From: Cladophialophora immunda
Lineage: Eukaryota; Ascomycota; Eurotiomycetes; Chaetothyriales; Herpotrichiellaceae
NCBI RefSeq assembly: GCF_000835495.1
Contig: NW_015622542.1
Span: 1,324,485 to 1,388,484 of the forward strand
Length of the DNA stretch: 64,000 bases
Direction: 5' to 3'
Part shown: positions 11,611 to 24,073 of the stretch, one piece after another
How positions within the stretch are numbered: the first letter of the stretch is position 1
Layout of the letters: every line of letters starts with the position of its first letter
Program-made: the position numbers and the translations under genes
The notes under the pieces: generated by a model
The model's database searches: none
Told to the model about the DNA's origin: nothing
Seen by the model: the letters and a program-made list of their open reading frames with translations, nothing else

Positions 11611-13338
11611 ATGGCCCTCACTGAAGTGAATGACGGCTCTGCCATCACAAGCATCCTCCTCCGCTACGCCTTTTGGGCGGTCCCAATCCTTCTCACCGCC
11701 CAGATCGCCCTTTTCCTGTACAAAACCCTGACCTCTCCACTTCGCGGTGTCCCTGGTCCCTTCGCCGCACGCTTCGGCCGCTTCTATTACTTCTGGCGCG
11801 TCGCTCAAGGCCACTGGGAACGTGATGACCTGGCCCTACACAAGCAATACGGGCCCGTCGTCCGCGTTGGCCAGGACATGTACAGCATTGACCACCCGGA
11901 AGTGGTCAAGAAGGTGTACAACATCAACTCCAAATTCCCCAAAAGTGACTGGTATTATGCATGGCAGCATCCCGACCCAAACCGCTGGACCCTGTTCCCG
12001 GACAGGGATATGAAAAGGCATGCAGACACCCGGAAGAGGTTTCAGGCAATGTACTCCATGTCGAGTTTGGTCAACTATGAGTCCTACGTAGACTCATGCG
12101 CAGAGATTTTTGGGCGGAGACTGTCCGAGTTTGCCGCCAAAGGCCAGACCATCGACATGGCACATTGGTTCCAATGCTATGCTTTCGACGTGATTGGCGA
12201 CATTACGTACTCTCAAAGATTCGGCTTTTTGGATAAAGGAGAGGATATTTCGGGATTGCTGAAGGCCCTCCACAGTGTTTTGCAATACGGTGCCCTTGTG
12301 GGTGTCTACGCCAAATGGCATCCCCTCATCTTCAACCTTTCGAGTCGTCTCGGTATTGGCGGCGGTGAAGGTCGAGTGTGGCTGATGAAGTATGTCAGCG
12401 AGAGGATCAAGCAGCGCGAGGAAGAGAAGAAATCCGGAGTCGATGTCGAGAAAATTGGCGAAAGGAACGAAAATGCACCAATGGACTTTCTGGAGAAATT
12501 GCTCGTGGCGAATCAGCATGATCCGGAAAAGGTGACCCCATATCATGTATTCATGATGGGTTTATCGAATATCATAGCTGGTTCCGACACGGTGAGATTA
12601 CCCAGTCATCCCCAATTCGAGGCGATCTGTTCCGTTTGGATACCATTGGAGATCGAGATGCTAACATGATTTTGTCGAGGACTCTAGACCGCGGTGAGCT
12701 TGTCATCGATCCTATATAACCTGCTCAGGTATCCCGACACGATGCGAAAGCTCCGAGAGGAAATCCAGGAATTCGAGGACCAAGGTAGATGTGGCAACCC
12801 GGCCGTCTCGTTCAAAGAAAGCCAGGAGATGCCCTATCTGCAAGCGGTGATGAAAGAAGCACTGAGAATGCACGCTGCCACGGGTTTGCCATTGTGGAGA
12901 GTGGTTCCTGAAGGTGGCGTAGAGATTTGCGGTCAATTCTTCCCGGAAGGCACCACTATTGGACTTAACAGTTGGTGCGCTCACTATAACGAGGACGTCT
13001 GGGGACCAGATGCAAAACGATTCCGACCGGAAAGATGGATCGAAGCCGAAAAAGAAGGCGGAGAAAAGTTGAGGATGATGGATGCTTATTACCTGCCAGT
13101 GAGTGATAATCTGTCCTCCAGGTTGACGCTTCCGCTAAGACTATATCAGTTTGGCCTCGGGGCGAGAACGTGCATAGGTCGTCACATTTCATTCTTGGAG
13201 ATGTCCAAGTTGATCCCTCAACTCGTCAGAAGGTTCGACTTCGAACTGGAGCATCCTGAGCGAGAGTGGGATACCGTGAACTATTGGTTCGTCAAACCAG
13301 TAGATTTCCGGGTCAAGGTCATGCTTCGAAAAGAGTAA
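11611..13338 (+). CDS. cytochrome P450 monooxygenase, 3 exons
   Basis: This is a membrane-anchored haem monooxygenase of 526 residues. Exons are 11611-12591, 12688-13098 and 13150-13338. An N-terminal anchor helix (AFWAVPILLTAQIALFLYK) is followed by the proline hinge SPLRGVPGPF. The I-helix oxygen motif AGSDTT (residues 323-328) is completed exactly across intron 1, the ExxR motif is EALR (384-387), and the haem loop FGLGARTCIGR has Cys472 as thiolate ligand. Intron 1 (12592-12687) has GTGAG, a GCTAACAT branch and CTCTAG; intron 2 (13099-13149, 51 nt) lies just before the haem loop, is in phase 0, and has no stop. The N-terminal half resembles the pisatin-demethylase-like fungal P450s. No biosynthetic partner genes flank it, so the substrate is unknown. 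Confidence 0.92.
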
Positions 13339-15407
13339 TAATGCCTTGACGCCAGGAAGGGACGGATGAAAGAACCAGTGTGTGCTCGTTTCGGTATACA
13401 AGGCCTTTTATCCCTTTATATTGTCGCACACAAGCGTGGTCAAGCCACATTGAACGCCACTGATGTATCCGACGCCCTTAGTCCGCACCATTTGAAGTTC
13501 GTGGGCGAGCCTCAGGTGATGGATCCTGACAGAAAGAAACATGGAAGGCCAGGGGGCTTCTATGCAGGCCCCTCAGGCGCCCATGTGGTTGACAGGGGAA
13601 AGAACAGCATCGAGCTTGCGTCCGATGCCCCTCGGAAGGTATCCTGTGGTATGGCGAAGTCGACGGCGATTCCGTTTGTTATTTTCAAAAGACCCAAATC
13701 GAGTGCCCGATGTGGTATTTTCAAGCATCTCTTCGCTTTCCCATTGGTAGTCATGTTTCTGAAAAGCCCGTTTTGAAACACTTCACAATGGCAAGGGGAG
13801 CACCGTGGGAAAAGGGGACTGGCGGTTACACAGTAAATAGCACAGGGAATCTCGTCCATCACAAACTAGCATGCTCGGCTAGCGTGGGGAGCGGCTTGAA
13901 GGTCTCTCGAGAGCTGGCCAACCGCCGAACAACTGTCCTGAAGTGGAGGCTAGCGGTTGACAACCCACCATCTTCGAGTTCAGACCGTGCTAGCGAGTCC
14001 GAGCCGTCCGCAGGATCCAGCGGCTGCGATTCGTGGGGTTACCGAGGCGGACAATCCCCTGCTCTTGCCCAATTTCCGCCCGAGCGCAGCGCTGTGGGTA
14101 ACGAGCAGTAGTCCCCGGTCAATGGCGATTGATGCCCAGCACTAGTCCGGCTGCATCGTGGAGTAGACCGAGATGCGAGCAATCATTGTAGCAAATGTCG
14201 AGACCGTGGGGAATTTCTATGGTGATGGGGATGGAGGGTGATGGAAGTTGTTCGAGTCCAGCCACGATCGGCGAGGGTCGGTAGGCGGCAAAAAAGGTCG
14301 ATAGGACAGACAAGGAGGTGACAGCCGGTTGCAGACGCCATGATACTCGTATAAGGGCAGAAATGATGGCCAAAGAGGCAAAGGAGGCGCACGAGTCGAG
14401 GCCGAAAGAGGAAGGGAGCCTGGGAAGAATTCAGCAGTTGGCAACATGATCGACCAAACCCCTACCCAGCCAAAGGATGATTGGAGCTCGGGTTAGAACC
14501 GTGGACACCCTCAAGGATCCAAACAAGTCACTTGCTCACAATCTAGAGCAACGGGCCGAAAAGAAGAATGAGGTCTGGAAAGGAACCTTGTACATGGCGT
14601 CTGCAGGCGAGCATGGAGGAAGCAGGGTCGAGTGGCCATCCAACAGGCCAACAAGCAAGCGCAAAGCCGCCGGAGCTTCGTGAGAGGAGGATGGATGGAT
14701 GGATGGATGGGTTGTGGACTGGGGGGGGGGGGGAAGGAGGAGGAGAACGGGGTGGACACTGGCAAAGTGCGAGTACTCGGTAGTAGAGTGGACAGCAGTT
14801 AGTAGTAGCGGACAGCGAGGCCAGTGCTTGTGCTTGTGCTTGCCCTTGGCCTTGGGGGTGCCTTGGGGTGCTTAGAGTACGAGTAGTGATGATCCCGTCC
14901 AGCCAGTCCCAGTAGATCGAATCCCGCCCATTTCACCTTCCAAGCATGACCAACTTCCCTACCGCCTGGCCTGTACGTACCACCATTACCACTGCTACCC
15001 GCTACTCGAACTTCCTTCGATCTTCAATCTACCTGCGACCTCTTCACATCCCAGCTTTGTATCGCATGTGGTCTATCTTGCGACGTCGACGCGCCTCTCC
15101 CTATCTCCATCTTTAGATGATTCCAGCTCCCTGCAACCTGCTATCCATCGTTTGAACCAGCCACCCGGCTGCCAACTCTCCGTATCTTCTCGACCGTCAT
15201 CCTTTGCCCCCGTTCAGCCGCTTCGCTCTTGTCGCTCGCACGCCTGTTCACCCGCCGCTCTTTTGCGCGCGACTGCTCCTCCATTCCATCTCGAGAATCA
15301 TCCTGAGCACTGCTCACGACCCTTTCGCATGATTCTAGACTTATCGGCTTCACCCATCTGCGCACACACCGAAGACCAGGCCTCTGCAGGCCAGTCCGTC
15401 GCCCCAC
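13339..15407. other. intergenic with microsatellites
   Basis: This is 2 kb between the P450 and the Psr1-like gene. A GGAT repeat (about 14689-14711) and a run of 13 G (14721-14733) are the only distinct features. The ORFs lack domains. The last few hundred bases are probably the leader of the phosphatase gene. Confidence 0.4.
14689..14733. repeat. GGAT microsatellite followed by poly-G
   Basis: About five copies of GGAT are followed, after ten bases, by thirteen consecutive G. The tract is prone to length error in sequencing and to real length variation. Confidence 0.75.
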
Positions 15408-17257
15408 ATGAGTGGCAGCGCTGCCACTCGGCCCTCGTCAGGTATGGTCCGACCTTTCACTATCAAATCTCAAGCGGCTCTCTGATTCTGCGACCTGTTG
15501 GCCGCGATGGCGCACTCTTGTTTCTAACGTCTCTACTTTCAGGCGCCTCCCTGCAAGGACAAGAAGTCACCTCCAATGACGCCGCTTTCATTGCCACTCC
15601 TGCTGCCAGCTCTTCACTCCAAGCTGCTCCTGAAGCTTCTCAACCCACAGAAAACATGACAGAAAAGCCTAAACAGCAGCCGTCGCTTGTCAAAATCCCT
15701 TCTCGTACATCTTCCAACCCGAAATCTTCGGACCCTACTGCCGCCCCTGCACCAGCCGCACCTGAGGAGCCACCTCCGTCGCCGAGGCGTGGCTCGAAAC
15801 GAAGTCTCCTCAGCAGAAGCAGGAACAATAGCAGAGGTAGTCGAAGGTCCCTTCGAGCAGCTCGGGCGGCGGAAGGCACCAAAGAGCCTGTACCGCCTCT
15901 GCCCCAAAACGCGGCTCCCAAAATCGAGAAGAAAGCTCGTAGCGGGTTGCTCGCCTTCCTGAACTGTTGCAGCCCTACCGAATATCCCGATGACACCAAA
16001 TCAGACGATCCCGATGTTGCTGCGAAGAAGATCAAGATCCAACCCCAGCTACAAAGAACGGCTAGATCGCAAGAACAAAACGAGGTCGTGGAGAACGAGA
16101 AGACTTTAGAAGGGAAAACGCCCGTCGACGATGCAACTCTACACGGCAAGGCTGGAGAGGAAGGTAATGTAGAAGTAGTGGAGAAGAAGGAGCTTGATGA
16201 GTCTCGACCGAGGATGTCTCGCGAGGAAATATACCATGAAAAAGTCACACTTCCTGGCGCGAGTGGGACAACGCCATCCACAACCCTCACTGATCAAGAC
16301 ATGGGACCTCATGGCGATGAAGACCAGATCAAATCAACCACCGTTACCGTACCAGAACCATCGGCCAAACCGGATGTCAATGTGATAGCAGCCACACCCA
16401 CCGAGGCGGAGCATCCTTCGGAGCCTCAGCGATTCGAGGGAGATGATAAGACAGCTACTGACGTGGAGATGGCAGACGCACCTCCTGCTGTTCCAGTCAT
16501 TGATGAAGAACCCTTGGATGAGCCGTATCAGCCTGCCGAATTGCAACCACAAGTACCTTTACCTCCGCCACCGCCCTTGTCCAAACGACAAGAACAGTTT
16601 GCCCCCAAAGAGGCTCCCCCAGTTCCGGAAGCCTCACTAGAGAAGCAATCATGGCTTCTGCCTCCTGTGCAGCCTCATTTGAAAGGACGAAAATGTTTGA
16701 TTCTCGACTTGGATGAGACCTTGGTGCACAGTAGCTTCAAAATTCTCCACCAGGCTGACTTCACCATTCCCGTCGAGATTGAGGGCCAGTATCACAATGT
16801 CTACGTAATAAAGCGACCGGGCGTGGATACCTTTATGAAGAGAGTTGGCGAACTGTACGAGGTGGTCGTCTTTACTGCTTCTGTGTCCAAATATGGCGAC
16901 CCGCTACTGGACCAATTGGACATTCACCACGTTGTTCATCACAGGCTCTTCAGGGAGAGCTGTTACAACCACCAAGGAAACTATGTCAAGGTACGTTGGC
17001 TAACAAGATCCGTCCCAGGGTATTCAGAGCTAACTTTGCCCCAGGACCTATCACAAGTCGGCCGAGATTTAAAGGAAACCATCATCATCGACAACTCTCC
17101 CACCTCCTACATTTTCCATCCCCAACACGCCGTTCCAATTAGCTCTTGGTTCTCGGATGCGCACGACAACGAGCTGCTGGACCTGATCCCGGTCCTCGAA
17201 GATCTGGCAGGACCGCAAGTACAGGACGTGAGCTTGGTCCTGGACGTGGCTCTGTGA
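15408..17257 (+). CDS. psr1: Psr1-like FCP/NIF-domain protein phosphatase, 3 exons
   Basis: This is a HAD-superfamily serine/threonine phosphatase of the NIF (CTD-like) type. Yeast Psr1/Psr2 act at the plasma membrane in the sodium and general stress responses. Exons 15408-15441, 15543-16990 and 17045-17257 give 564 residues. The start [12 protein letters not shown] is split by intron 1 (GTATGG...TTTCAG). A long disordered basic/Ser-rich and acidic/Pro-rich region precedes the C-terminal catalytic domain. The catalytic motif is [12 protein letters not shown] with Asp400, Asp402 and Thr404; [14 protein letters not shown] and [12 protein letters not shown] follow. Intron 2 (54 nt) is a stop-free multiple of three. 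The Cys-Cys pair in FLNCCSP, around residue 153, could be the lipid anchor, but in yeast Psr1 such cysteines are near the N-terminus. The symbol is by similarity. Confidence 0.9.
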
Positions 17258-18179
17258 GCTCCAAAAGTCTGTTATCAAGCGTTCAGTACGGCCGCCTTCA
17301 CTTCGTTTGTTCGTATTAGAACGGTATATGATTGACAAAAGTCTGTTTGGCATTTCTAGCGTGGCGTCCATTGACTTAATGCTCTTGATGCTGGGTAGAA
17401 ATCACCCGAGTACGGATGGACATCTTGTGGATATGGGAGCCAGGCCTGGGGAAAACAGGATTCCAAAAATATAACCCGTCAAAGAAAAAATATCGGTCTT
17501 AATCGCTTTGGGAGGGTCTTTGCGTCTTCAGCAGCCTGGCATTCTGACGGTCTTTTTTGCAAGCCAGTGTGGAAAGGGCATGGAGATACCGGTTTGGCCG
17601 AGCTCCTATTTATTTCCTTTGTTGTGTCTTTGAGATGGAATTGCATATCGGCAGGCAGGCATGCGATTCTGCCCAGGTGGGACAGAGATGTGTGGATTGT
17701 GGCGAGCAAGCGTACAGGCGCGACAGACGCTTTTTTGTGTTCTTGGGACATATCGGTTGTACAGTCAAAGACGGCTTGTCCTTGAAGAGGTTTTTGAGAA
17801 GACGGCGGTAGAAGGGGGAAGTCGCTCCTCTTCTAAGGAAAGAGATGCAGGCTGATGGTTCTTAAAGCATGACGCCAGCTACAAGCACTGCGAGGAGTCA
17901 GTGCGAAACCTGGAGTGTTTGATGTTCATGTTAACAAATGCTCTATCAGGCGGAGTGGAACGCACAGGAGTCGTGGGACAATATAAGTACAACAGTTGAC
18001 CGAATTCTCTCTTCGAAACATATTAGTTATGTCGAGAATCAAATATCTTCAGCCGGTTGTCCACTGGTCAGATGCTGCAGTGAGAGGCTAGCTTCCAATG
18101 GTAATGTTTGGAGGTAGTTTTGTTAGCAGGACTTGATCCGTATTCATCTCATCCATAGCGCGACATCGAAGTCCTTGTT
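17258..18179. other. intergenic (convergent 3' ends)
   Basis: This is 0.9 kb between the phosphatase and the minus-strand hydrolase, with no recognisable coding sequence. It is probably both 3' untranslated regions. Confidence 0.45.
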
Positions 18180-18989
18180 TTATAATTGCTCCACGAACTC
18201 TCTGATCAACCGGCCAACCTCGTCTGGTGCCTCAACGCAATGCCAGTGCCCAATCCCCTTCAGCACCTCCAACCGCTTCCTCTCCGGAGCCGTGCCCAGT
18301 TCCTTGAAAATCATCTCACAGCCAGCCAACGGGGCGGACTTATCCTGATCCCCTGCTATAATCAACACTGGGCATTTGACCTTGGCATACTCTGGCGGGG
18401 TGGCGAGTTCGATGGCGCGACAATTCGCGCAGTATCCCTCTGGAGATTGCGCGAGGAGCATTTCCCGGATGAAGGCCTTTTGCAAGGCCGTGGTCCCCGG
18501 CCCCGTGGCGCCGTTGGGGATGGTGTTGGCCATGGCTTCCATGCCTTGGGACTGCACCGTGGGGATACGCTGTTTGAAGACGTTCGCCACGGTTTCGCTC
18601 GGGTGGACGGGCCCGATGCATATCCCTGCCACGACGCGGCCGGGGGACGTCGAGGCCAGGTACGTCGGCACCATGCCGCCCATCGAGTAGCCTAGGACGG
18701 CGGCCTTTTCGACCCCGAGATGAGAGAGGAGGCCCAGGACGTCGCTGGCAATGGACGGAATCGAGGTTTCTGTCCCAGCCTGAAAGGCCGAGCGTCCGGC
18801 GCCGTAATTATCGAAGATGATGCATCGGTAGGAGGTGAGGAAGGGGAAGACGGGGAAGTAGTAATTCTGCGTTGACCCGAGCCCGTGCACGAAGATCAGA
18901 GTGTGTGGTGACGGAGGCTGGGACGACGATGACGCTGGAGCGATATCTGTGTAGTGCAGCGAGTGCCCGTTGATGGTCGCAAATGGCAT
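18180..18989 (-). CDS. alpha/beta hydrolase
   Basis: This is a single-exon protein of 269 residues with the complete alpha/beta-hydrolase fold and no signal peptide, so probably cytosolic. The oxyanion-hole loop is FVHGLGST (33-40) and the nucleophile elbow is GYSMGG with Ser102. The acidic residue is in IIAGDQDKSAP (Asp214 or Asp216) and the catalytic histidine is in KGIGHWHCVEAP (His248). Length and layout are typical of small esterase, lactonase or 3-oxoadipate enol-lactonase-like enzymes. Some coding differences such as four cysteines in the cap region are seen, but no specific substrate can be named. It is convergent with the phosphatase gene and shares no visible operon-like arrangement. 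Confidence 0.9.
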   Translation of the reverse strand: MPFATINGHSLHYTDIAPASSSSQPPSPHTLIFVHGLGSTQNYYFPVFPFLTSYRCIIFDNYGAGRSAFQAGTETSIPSIASDVLGLLSHLGVEKAAVLGYSMGGMVPTYLASTSPGRVVAGICIGPVHPSETVANVFKQRIPTVQSQGMEAMANTIPNGATGPGTTALQKAFIREMLLAQSPEGYCANCRAIELATPPEYAKVKCPVLIIAGDQDKSAPLAGCEMIFKELGTAPERKRLEVLKGIGHWHCVEAPDEVGRLIREFVEQL

Positions 18990-20456
18990 GTTGGCCTGGT
19001 TCCTGAGGGATTTCTTGTTGTGTCGATCTTTTGGTATATTGTTGGGACGAGCGGTTTCGAGACCGACCTTTGCTGCCTGTAATAACGGATGTGCCCACGT
19101 TGATGGTCCGGAGTGTATCTTACAACAACTACCTAGTATAGAGGAGCGTTCTTCTTACCTTCTCTCGCTGTGAAAGGGCGATGTTGCGATCAATGTCGTC
19201 AACTTCGGAAGACGCTGCCGGCTATTTCGCACATCAGGAGGGACCGGCCCGAACACGTTCCACACTTCTGACGCGACACAGATATACATACAAGGAATTC
19301 AGATAGGAGGGCATTCATTCGACCTCCTGTACTGCTGAGAAGGTTGGTAGGTATTCCCCAAAGACAGACCCGCTGAGATCTGGCTGTATCGAGTACCAGG
19401 CACATTGCAGGCCAGTCCCCTGGAAACTGGAATTGCACGTCGCCCTTCTCTTACAACAAAGGTGCAGGCCAGAAGTCCTTGGTCGAGGCGTCGGTCAGAG
19501 GGCGACTGGTCAACTGCGCTTGCAGGCATGTTTCAGACCAGATTGAGAGGCGAGGCTTGGCAGCGTTGAGCCTTTCATTCAATGCTCGGATCGCTTATTT
19601 TGCGGTCATGGCAAAAGAGGTGAATCTCCTACTGTCTCTGACAGGTTGATTTATGCTCCACGCTTCGCCGCAGCAAGGGAATCCCTCTTCAAACGAGATG
19701 CAAAGAATAGAATCGCAAGGTGCCTGGCTGAGTCAGAGGGCGGCCAGGCGGGCGGCTGAAGTGGTTGCCAGACAAACGCAGCCAACTTGGCCCCAATTAG
19801 TGTTGGGAATGCGCCCGGAGGATCTTCGATGCCTTCGATTGCGGGCTGCTCTTGGGGCACATTGGGCGCATTGGGCACATTTTGCCCCCCTAAAGTTTGG
19901 CCTCCAGGGCCCGGACGCTTGCCTGATGCCCGCCTATGTCGCCCATTCTGGGTGCTTGCACGGGTATAATTGAGGCCCACCGTCCCGCCAATCCCACCCT
20001 GGCGATCCCCCTCCGGACACGCGTTGACGTGATCCACTAACCACCATTGTGTCAAGGGCCCTGGTGTCCCGGGAGTTCCACCCAACGTTTCTCCTGCCTA
20101 GAAGGAGACGAAGGGAACAGGCGAGCAGAAGAGGGCGAGGACAGACGAACAACCAGACACGGAGCAAACACGCACTGCAACCTCCTCTTAGCCTCCCGCA
20201 GTCTGCATCTACGATTACATCTCTGGCGTCTTGCATTGGCATTGTGGTGTGCTCTTTGACTGCGCTTGCGAATCTCCGTCCTCTCTATTCTCCCGAAGCT
20301 TCGACGGAGCTCAGGTAGATGGGTTGCACGTAGTTACTCCCTCAGACCACCACCTTATCTCCTCTTCTTACCTCTTCTTTTGTTTCCTCTTTCTTCCCAC
20401 CAGCGGGCCATTTGTGCCGATTTCACTCGCTAATTTTTAATACTGTGGTCTTCACA
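18990..20456. other. divergent intergenic region, no gene seen
   Basis: This is 1.5 kb between the divergently transcribed hydrolase and TM9 gene. It is pyrimidine-rich near 20340-20450, as expected for the TM9 leader. No domain-bearing ORF was found. Confidence 0.45.
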
Positions 20457-22706
20457 ATGTCCCCAGACGTCCGGCTCCACGTCTCCTGGCTGAGCCGCGT
20501 GGTCCTTTTGTTCTCCTGCTTGTCACACGCCTTCTACATCCCAGGTATTGATCCATCCGCATTCGGCCTTGTCCTTGAGTTGAGCAGCCCTGACAGTGTA
20601 CAGGCGTGTCAATACGGAGCTATCGAGACGAGGAGAACATACCGTTGCTTGTCAACAAGGTCTACTCGGATAAAAGTCAGCTCCAGTACGCATATTTCGA
20701 CTTACCGTTCGTGTGCCCTCCCACCGGCAACAAACACCATGGCTCCTCCTTCGCCAGCGGTCACAGCGTTCCCCTCAATCTGGGCGAGGTCCTTCGGGGC
20801 GACAGGATCAAGACTTCGGATCTCGAGATCAACATGGGTCAGGACATAGATTGTCAATACCTGTGCGACCGGGTGGTGGGCCGGAAAGAGCTGGAATGGG
20901 CACAACAGCTGATTGAGGACGAATACGTTACCGAGTGGATTCTCGACAATCTTCCTGGAGCCACATCCTTTGTCACCGTTGATCGGACGCGGAAGTATTA
21001 CGCCTCAGGGTTCAAAATGGGATACAAGGATTTTGATATCGCCACTGGTCGACAGATGTATTACGTCTACAATCATCATACGCTCGTGGTCCGATGGCGG
21101 CCGGCCCCTGGAAAAGCCGGGGATCACGGCGGCAAAGTCATTGTGGGATTCGAAGTGTACCCCAAAAGCATCCACGCGGGACATCGCAATGAAACAGGCT
21201 GTCCTCTCGATGTGTCGGGTGAACAGGAGGCATTGCCCCTCTATATTCCTCGCAACAGCACCAACTTGATGGAACAGTACGCGGATTCATCCTACATCCC
21301 AGAAAGCCCCATTGACATGGAAGACGGCGCCACCATGACGATCCCATACACGTATTCGGTCTACTTCTTCGAAGAAAGCGGAGTCGAGTGGTCGAATCGT
21401 TGGGATCTATATTTCAACGATCAGGCCGAGAGTTCCTTTACCCACTGGCTGGCCATTGTCAACTCCCTGATTATCTCGGGTATTCTGGGCGCAATCTGCA
21501 TTGTGATCTGGGGCCGGACAATGCAGGGGGATGTCAAAGGCCGGGGCGACGGAATACTAGAAGAAGCCCGATTGAAAATCGGCAAGCGCGAGAAAAAGAA
21601 GTCGAGCAGCGGGCTGCTGGAGAAGATCTCGGACGCCGGTCCTGATGATGATCTGTCCTCGGACGAGGAACCATTGGAAGAAATCACCGGTTGGAAACTT
21701 CTCCATGGCGACGTCTTCCGGCCCCCGCCATATGGCGGGCTTCTTGCTCCCCTGATTGGATCTGGGATCCAGCTCGTCTTTGTGATTGTAGGACTGCTGG
21801 GTCTCAGCTGCGCAGGCATCCTGAACCCAAGCTGGCGCGGAGGGTTCTGGAGCGTGGGCGCCGGGCTCTTCGTGTTCGCGGGCGGATTTTCAGGGTATTT
21901 CTCTGCGCGGGTCTACAAGACGTTTGGTGGGCAGAACTGGCGCAAGAACACCATGATGGTAAGTTGTTTGCTAAGACAGGTGGTTCTCCCGTGCTGACAG
22001 AACGGAACAGACCGCACTCCTCTTCCCTGGGCTCTTGTTCACCCTCGTCTTCGTCCTCAACTTATTCTGTTGGGCACAAGCATCCTCGACCGCCCTACCA
22101 TTCTCGACTCTCTTGGGATTGGCATCTTTGTGGTTGCTTATCCAACTCCCTCTCGTCCACCTAGGGTCATATTGGGGTTTCTACCGATCACCTGGCTGGG
22201 AACACCCGACAAAGACAAATGCAGTTCCTCGTCAGATCCCAACACAGGCGTGGTATATGAAACAGCAAGTCACACTCGCTCTGGGCGCCGGGCTGGTGGC
22301 TTTTGCTGTGCTGTTCATTGAACTGATATTTGTCTTCAAATCACTCTATCTGGACAAGTCATCCTACTACTATGTGTTCGGGTTTCTGAGCATCATCTCT
22401 GCTCTCCTGTCGATCACGATCGTCGAGACCGTCATCATCGCGACTTACATTCAACTTTGCGCCGAGAATTACCACTGGTGGTGGCAGTCATTCTTCGTGG
22501 GTGGAGCATCGGGCTTTTGGATCTTTGTATACTCGGTGTGGTACTATGCCACTCGACTACACATTGATGGCTTTGTGAGCAGTCTGTTATTTTTCAGCTA
22601 CAGCGCCCTTGCTTGTGCTGTGTACTCCTTGGCGACCGGGACCATTGGGTTCCTCACCGCGTACATGTTTGTGCGAAGGATATACGGGGGTGTTAAGGTG
22701 GACTGA
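20457..22706 (+). CDS. transmembrane 9 superfamily (EMP70) protein, 3 exons
   Basis: This is a Golgi/endosomal nonaspanin of the TM9SF family, linked in yeast to endosome-to-vacuole traffic, adhesion and metal homeostasis. Exons 20457-20544, 20604-21958 and 22011-22706 give 712 residues. A cleavable signal peptide (residues 1-25, LSRVVLLFSCLSHAFYIPG) crosses intron 1. A luminal domain then carries SYRDEENIPLLVNKVYSDKSQLQYAYFDLPF and other family blocks, followed by about nine membrane helices and the typical cytosolic loop GWKLLHGDVFRPP. The C-terminus TAYMFVRRIYGGVKVD fits the family's Golgi/COPI type KxD signal (KVD). Intron 2 (21959-22010) has GTAAGT; an alternative AG ten bases earlier would break the frame. 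Which of the yeast paralogues it corresponds to is not decided. Confidence 0.93.
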
Positions 22707-24073
22707 ATGTCAGTCCACCTGATTCCTTTGTGACTTGTCTTTCCCCACATGGCTTTACCAGGGGAATTGATATCTTATGATAGACGGCAATACGGGGAAC
22801 AGGAAGGTCTAGATTGTATAGCAATTATTTTGACCATATTCCACTAATACGAGACCATGATTTGAGACCTCCTTTTCCATGTTTGACCTCACCATCAGGG
22901 CAGGGTGTGCTCAAGGCATTGGCAAGGGCGTCGGGAAAACCCCTCCAGGACCGTAGTCAGTGTTATGGGTCATGGTGAAATCTGCTCCCTTCATGCAAGG
23001 CCATGCTGACGCGAGTACGAATCGAGCCGGAACGTGATGGGAACATGAGCACGTGGGTGGATATCACTTGAAGCTCAACAAGGAAACGCAGGCACCACAA
23101 GTGAGAATAGCTCGCACTGGCGGCAGGAAGAATTTTTTTGAGTTGACTTGGCCAAGTTGTCGTTCATTTTGACTTGAAAATGCACCAGGGAGGTGGATTC
23201 CACTGACAAAGAGAAACTGAGAAAAGAGCACGACGTCGAGCAAGAAAATCATCGCAGGGCGCAGAGGGTGGAGTTGAGGACCATGACCCGGGTCTCGGTA
23301 CGCTGGGACAAGGCACCAGCGGCCAGGCACCCACTCGATTACTACAGACAGGGCCTAGCGACGCCTATAAGGGGCATGAAGGGGCTCGACGGGGCACGAA
23401 GGGGGCCACCCCAACCCACATGGAACTGTCCCCGGGGCACGGGTCGACAGGCGGGCAGCCCCCTGCAATTGGTGGTTGAGGACTAAGGTACGCGGGGCGG
23501 GGATCCATTGGTCAGTGCTTTGTGGTCCGCCCTTCGCATCACATCATTTGCATCGAGGTATACAAAACACAACTGCGCATGGCAATTGCGCTCGAATGAC
23601 TCACTTTGACTGCTAGGGATATCCATTTCCCGCTCATCATACGCCTTTTGATGCGCACCCGCAATGTCGGTGAGGAGCTTACGAATCAGCCAATACGACT
23701 ATCCCGTGTCAGCTGAGACGACTCTTGGGAAAGGATATACGGAGGGCCGTGACATGACATATAACCCCCCGAGGTCGGCCATGTCTGTCTAGACGTGCTT
23801 TGGTGTACCTGAACACATGCTTTTTCCGCTCTATCCTTATCTCTCCAATCACCCACCGCCTGCGGCCTTTCAGCTGATCACCCCCCGCATTCTGGAGAGC
23901 TCGTCCAAGGTCTTGGAAGCACGAATCTGGTAATCGCGTGGACGACAACCCCTCGTTCAAACGGAACGACGGCTTCACTAGAGCCGTAGTCCCAATCAGC
24001 AGCAGTCATCGGGTGTTATCACCGCCCAGCTCATCCTGCGAAACCTGATTCTCCTTCTCCTTTCTTCTTCACC
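22707..24073. other. intergenic, leader of arrestin gene
   Basis: This is 1.4 kb with no recognisable coding sequence. The notable item is a G-rich decamer array at 23371-23410, described separately. Confidence 0.45.
23370..23410 (+). promoter_or_regulatory. GGGGC elements repeated at 10-bp spacing
   Basis: GGGG occurs at 23371, 23381, 23391 and 23401, exactly ten bases apart; three of the four are AGGGG, the core of the yeast-type stress response element. The array lies about 670 bases upstream of the arrestin-like gene. Regulatory function is inference. Confidence 0.35.

Noticed and set aside
8822..13338. HET gene plus P450 as a biosynthetic cluster
   Set aside because: No backbone synthase, transporter or pathway regulator lies nearby, and the two genes are 2 kb apart with unrelated roles.
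15640..16290. Minus-strand ORF of 216 codons
   Set aside because: Antisense to the disordered region of the phosphatase; no domain.
19651..20085. Minus-strand ORF of 144 codons
   Set aside because: Repeated NVPNAPNVP-like wording arises from a GGGCACATTGGGC simple repeat; no domain.
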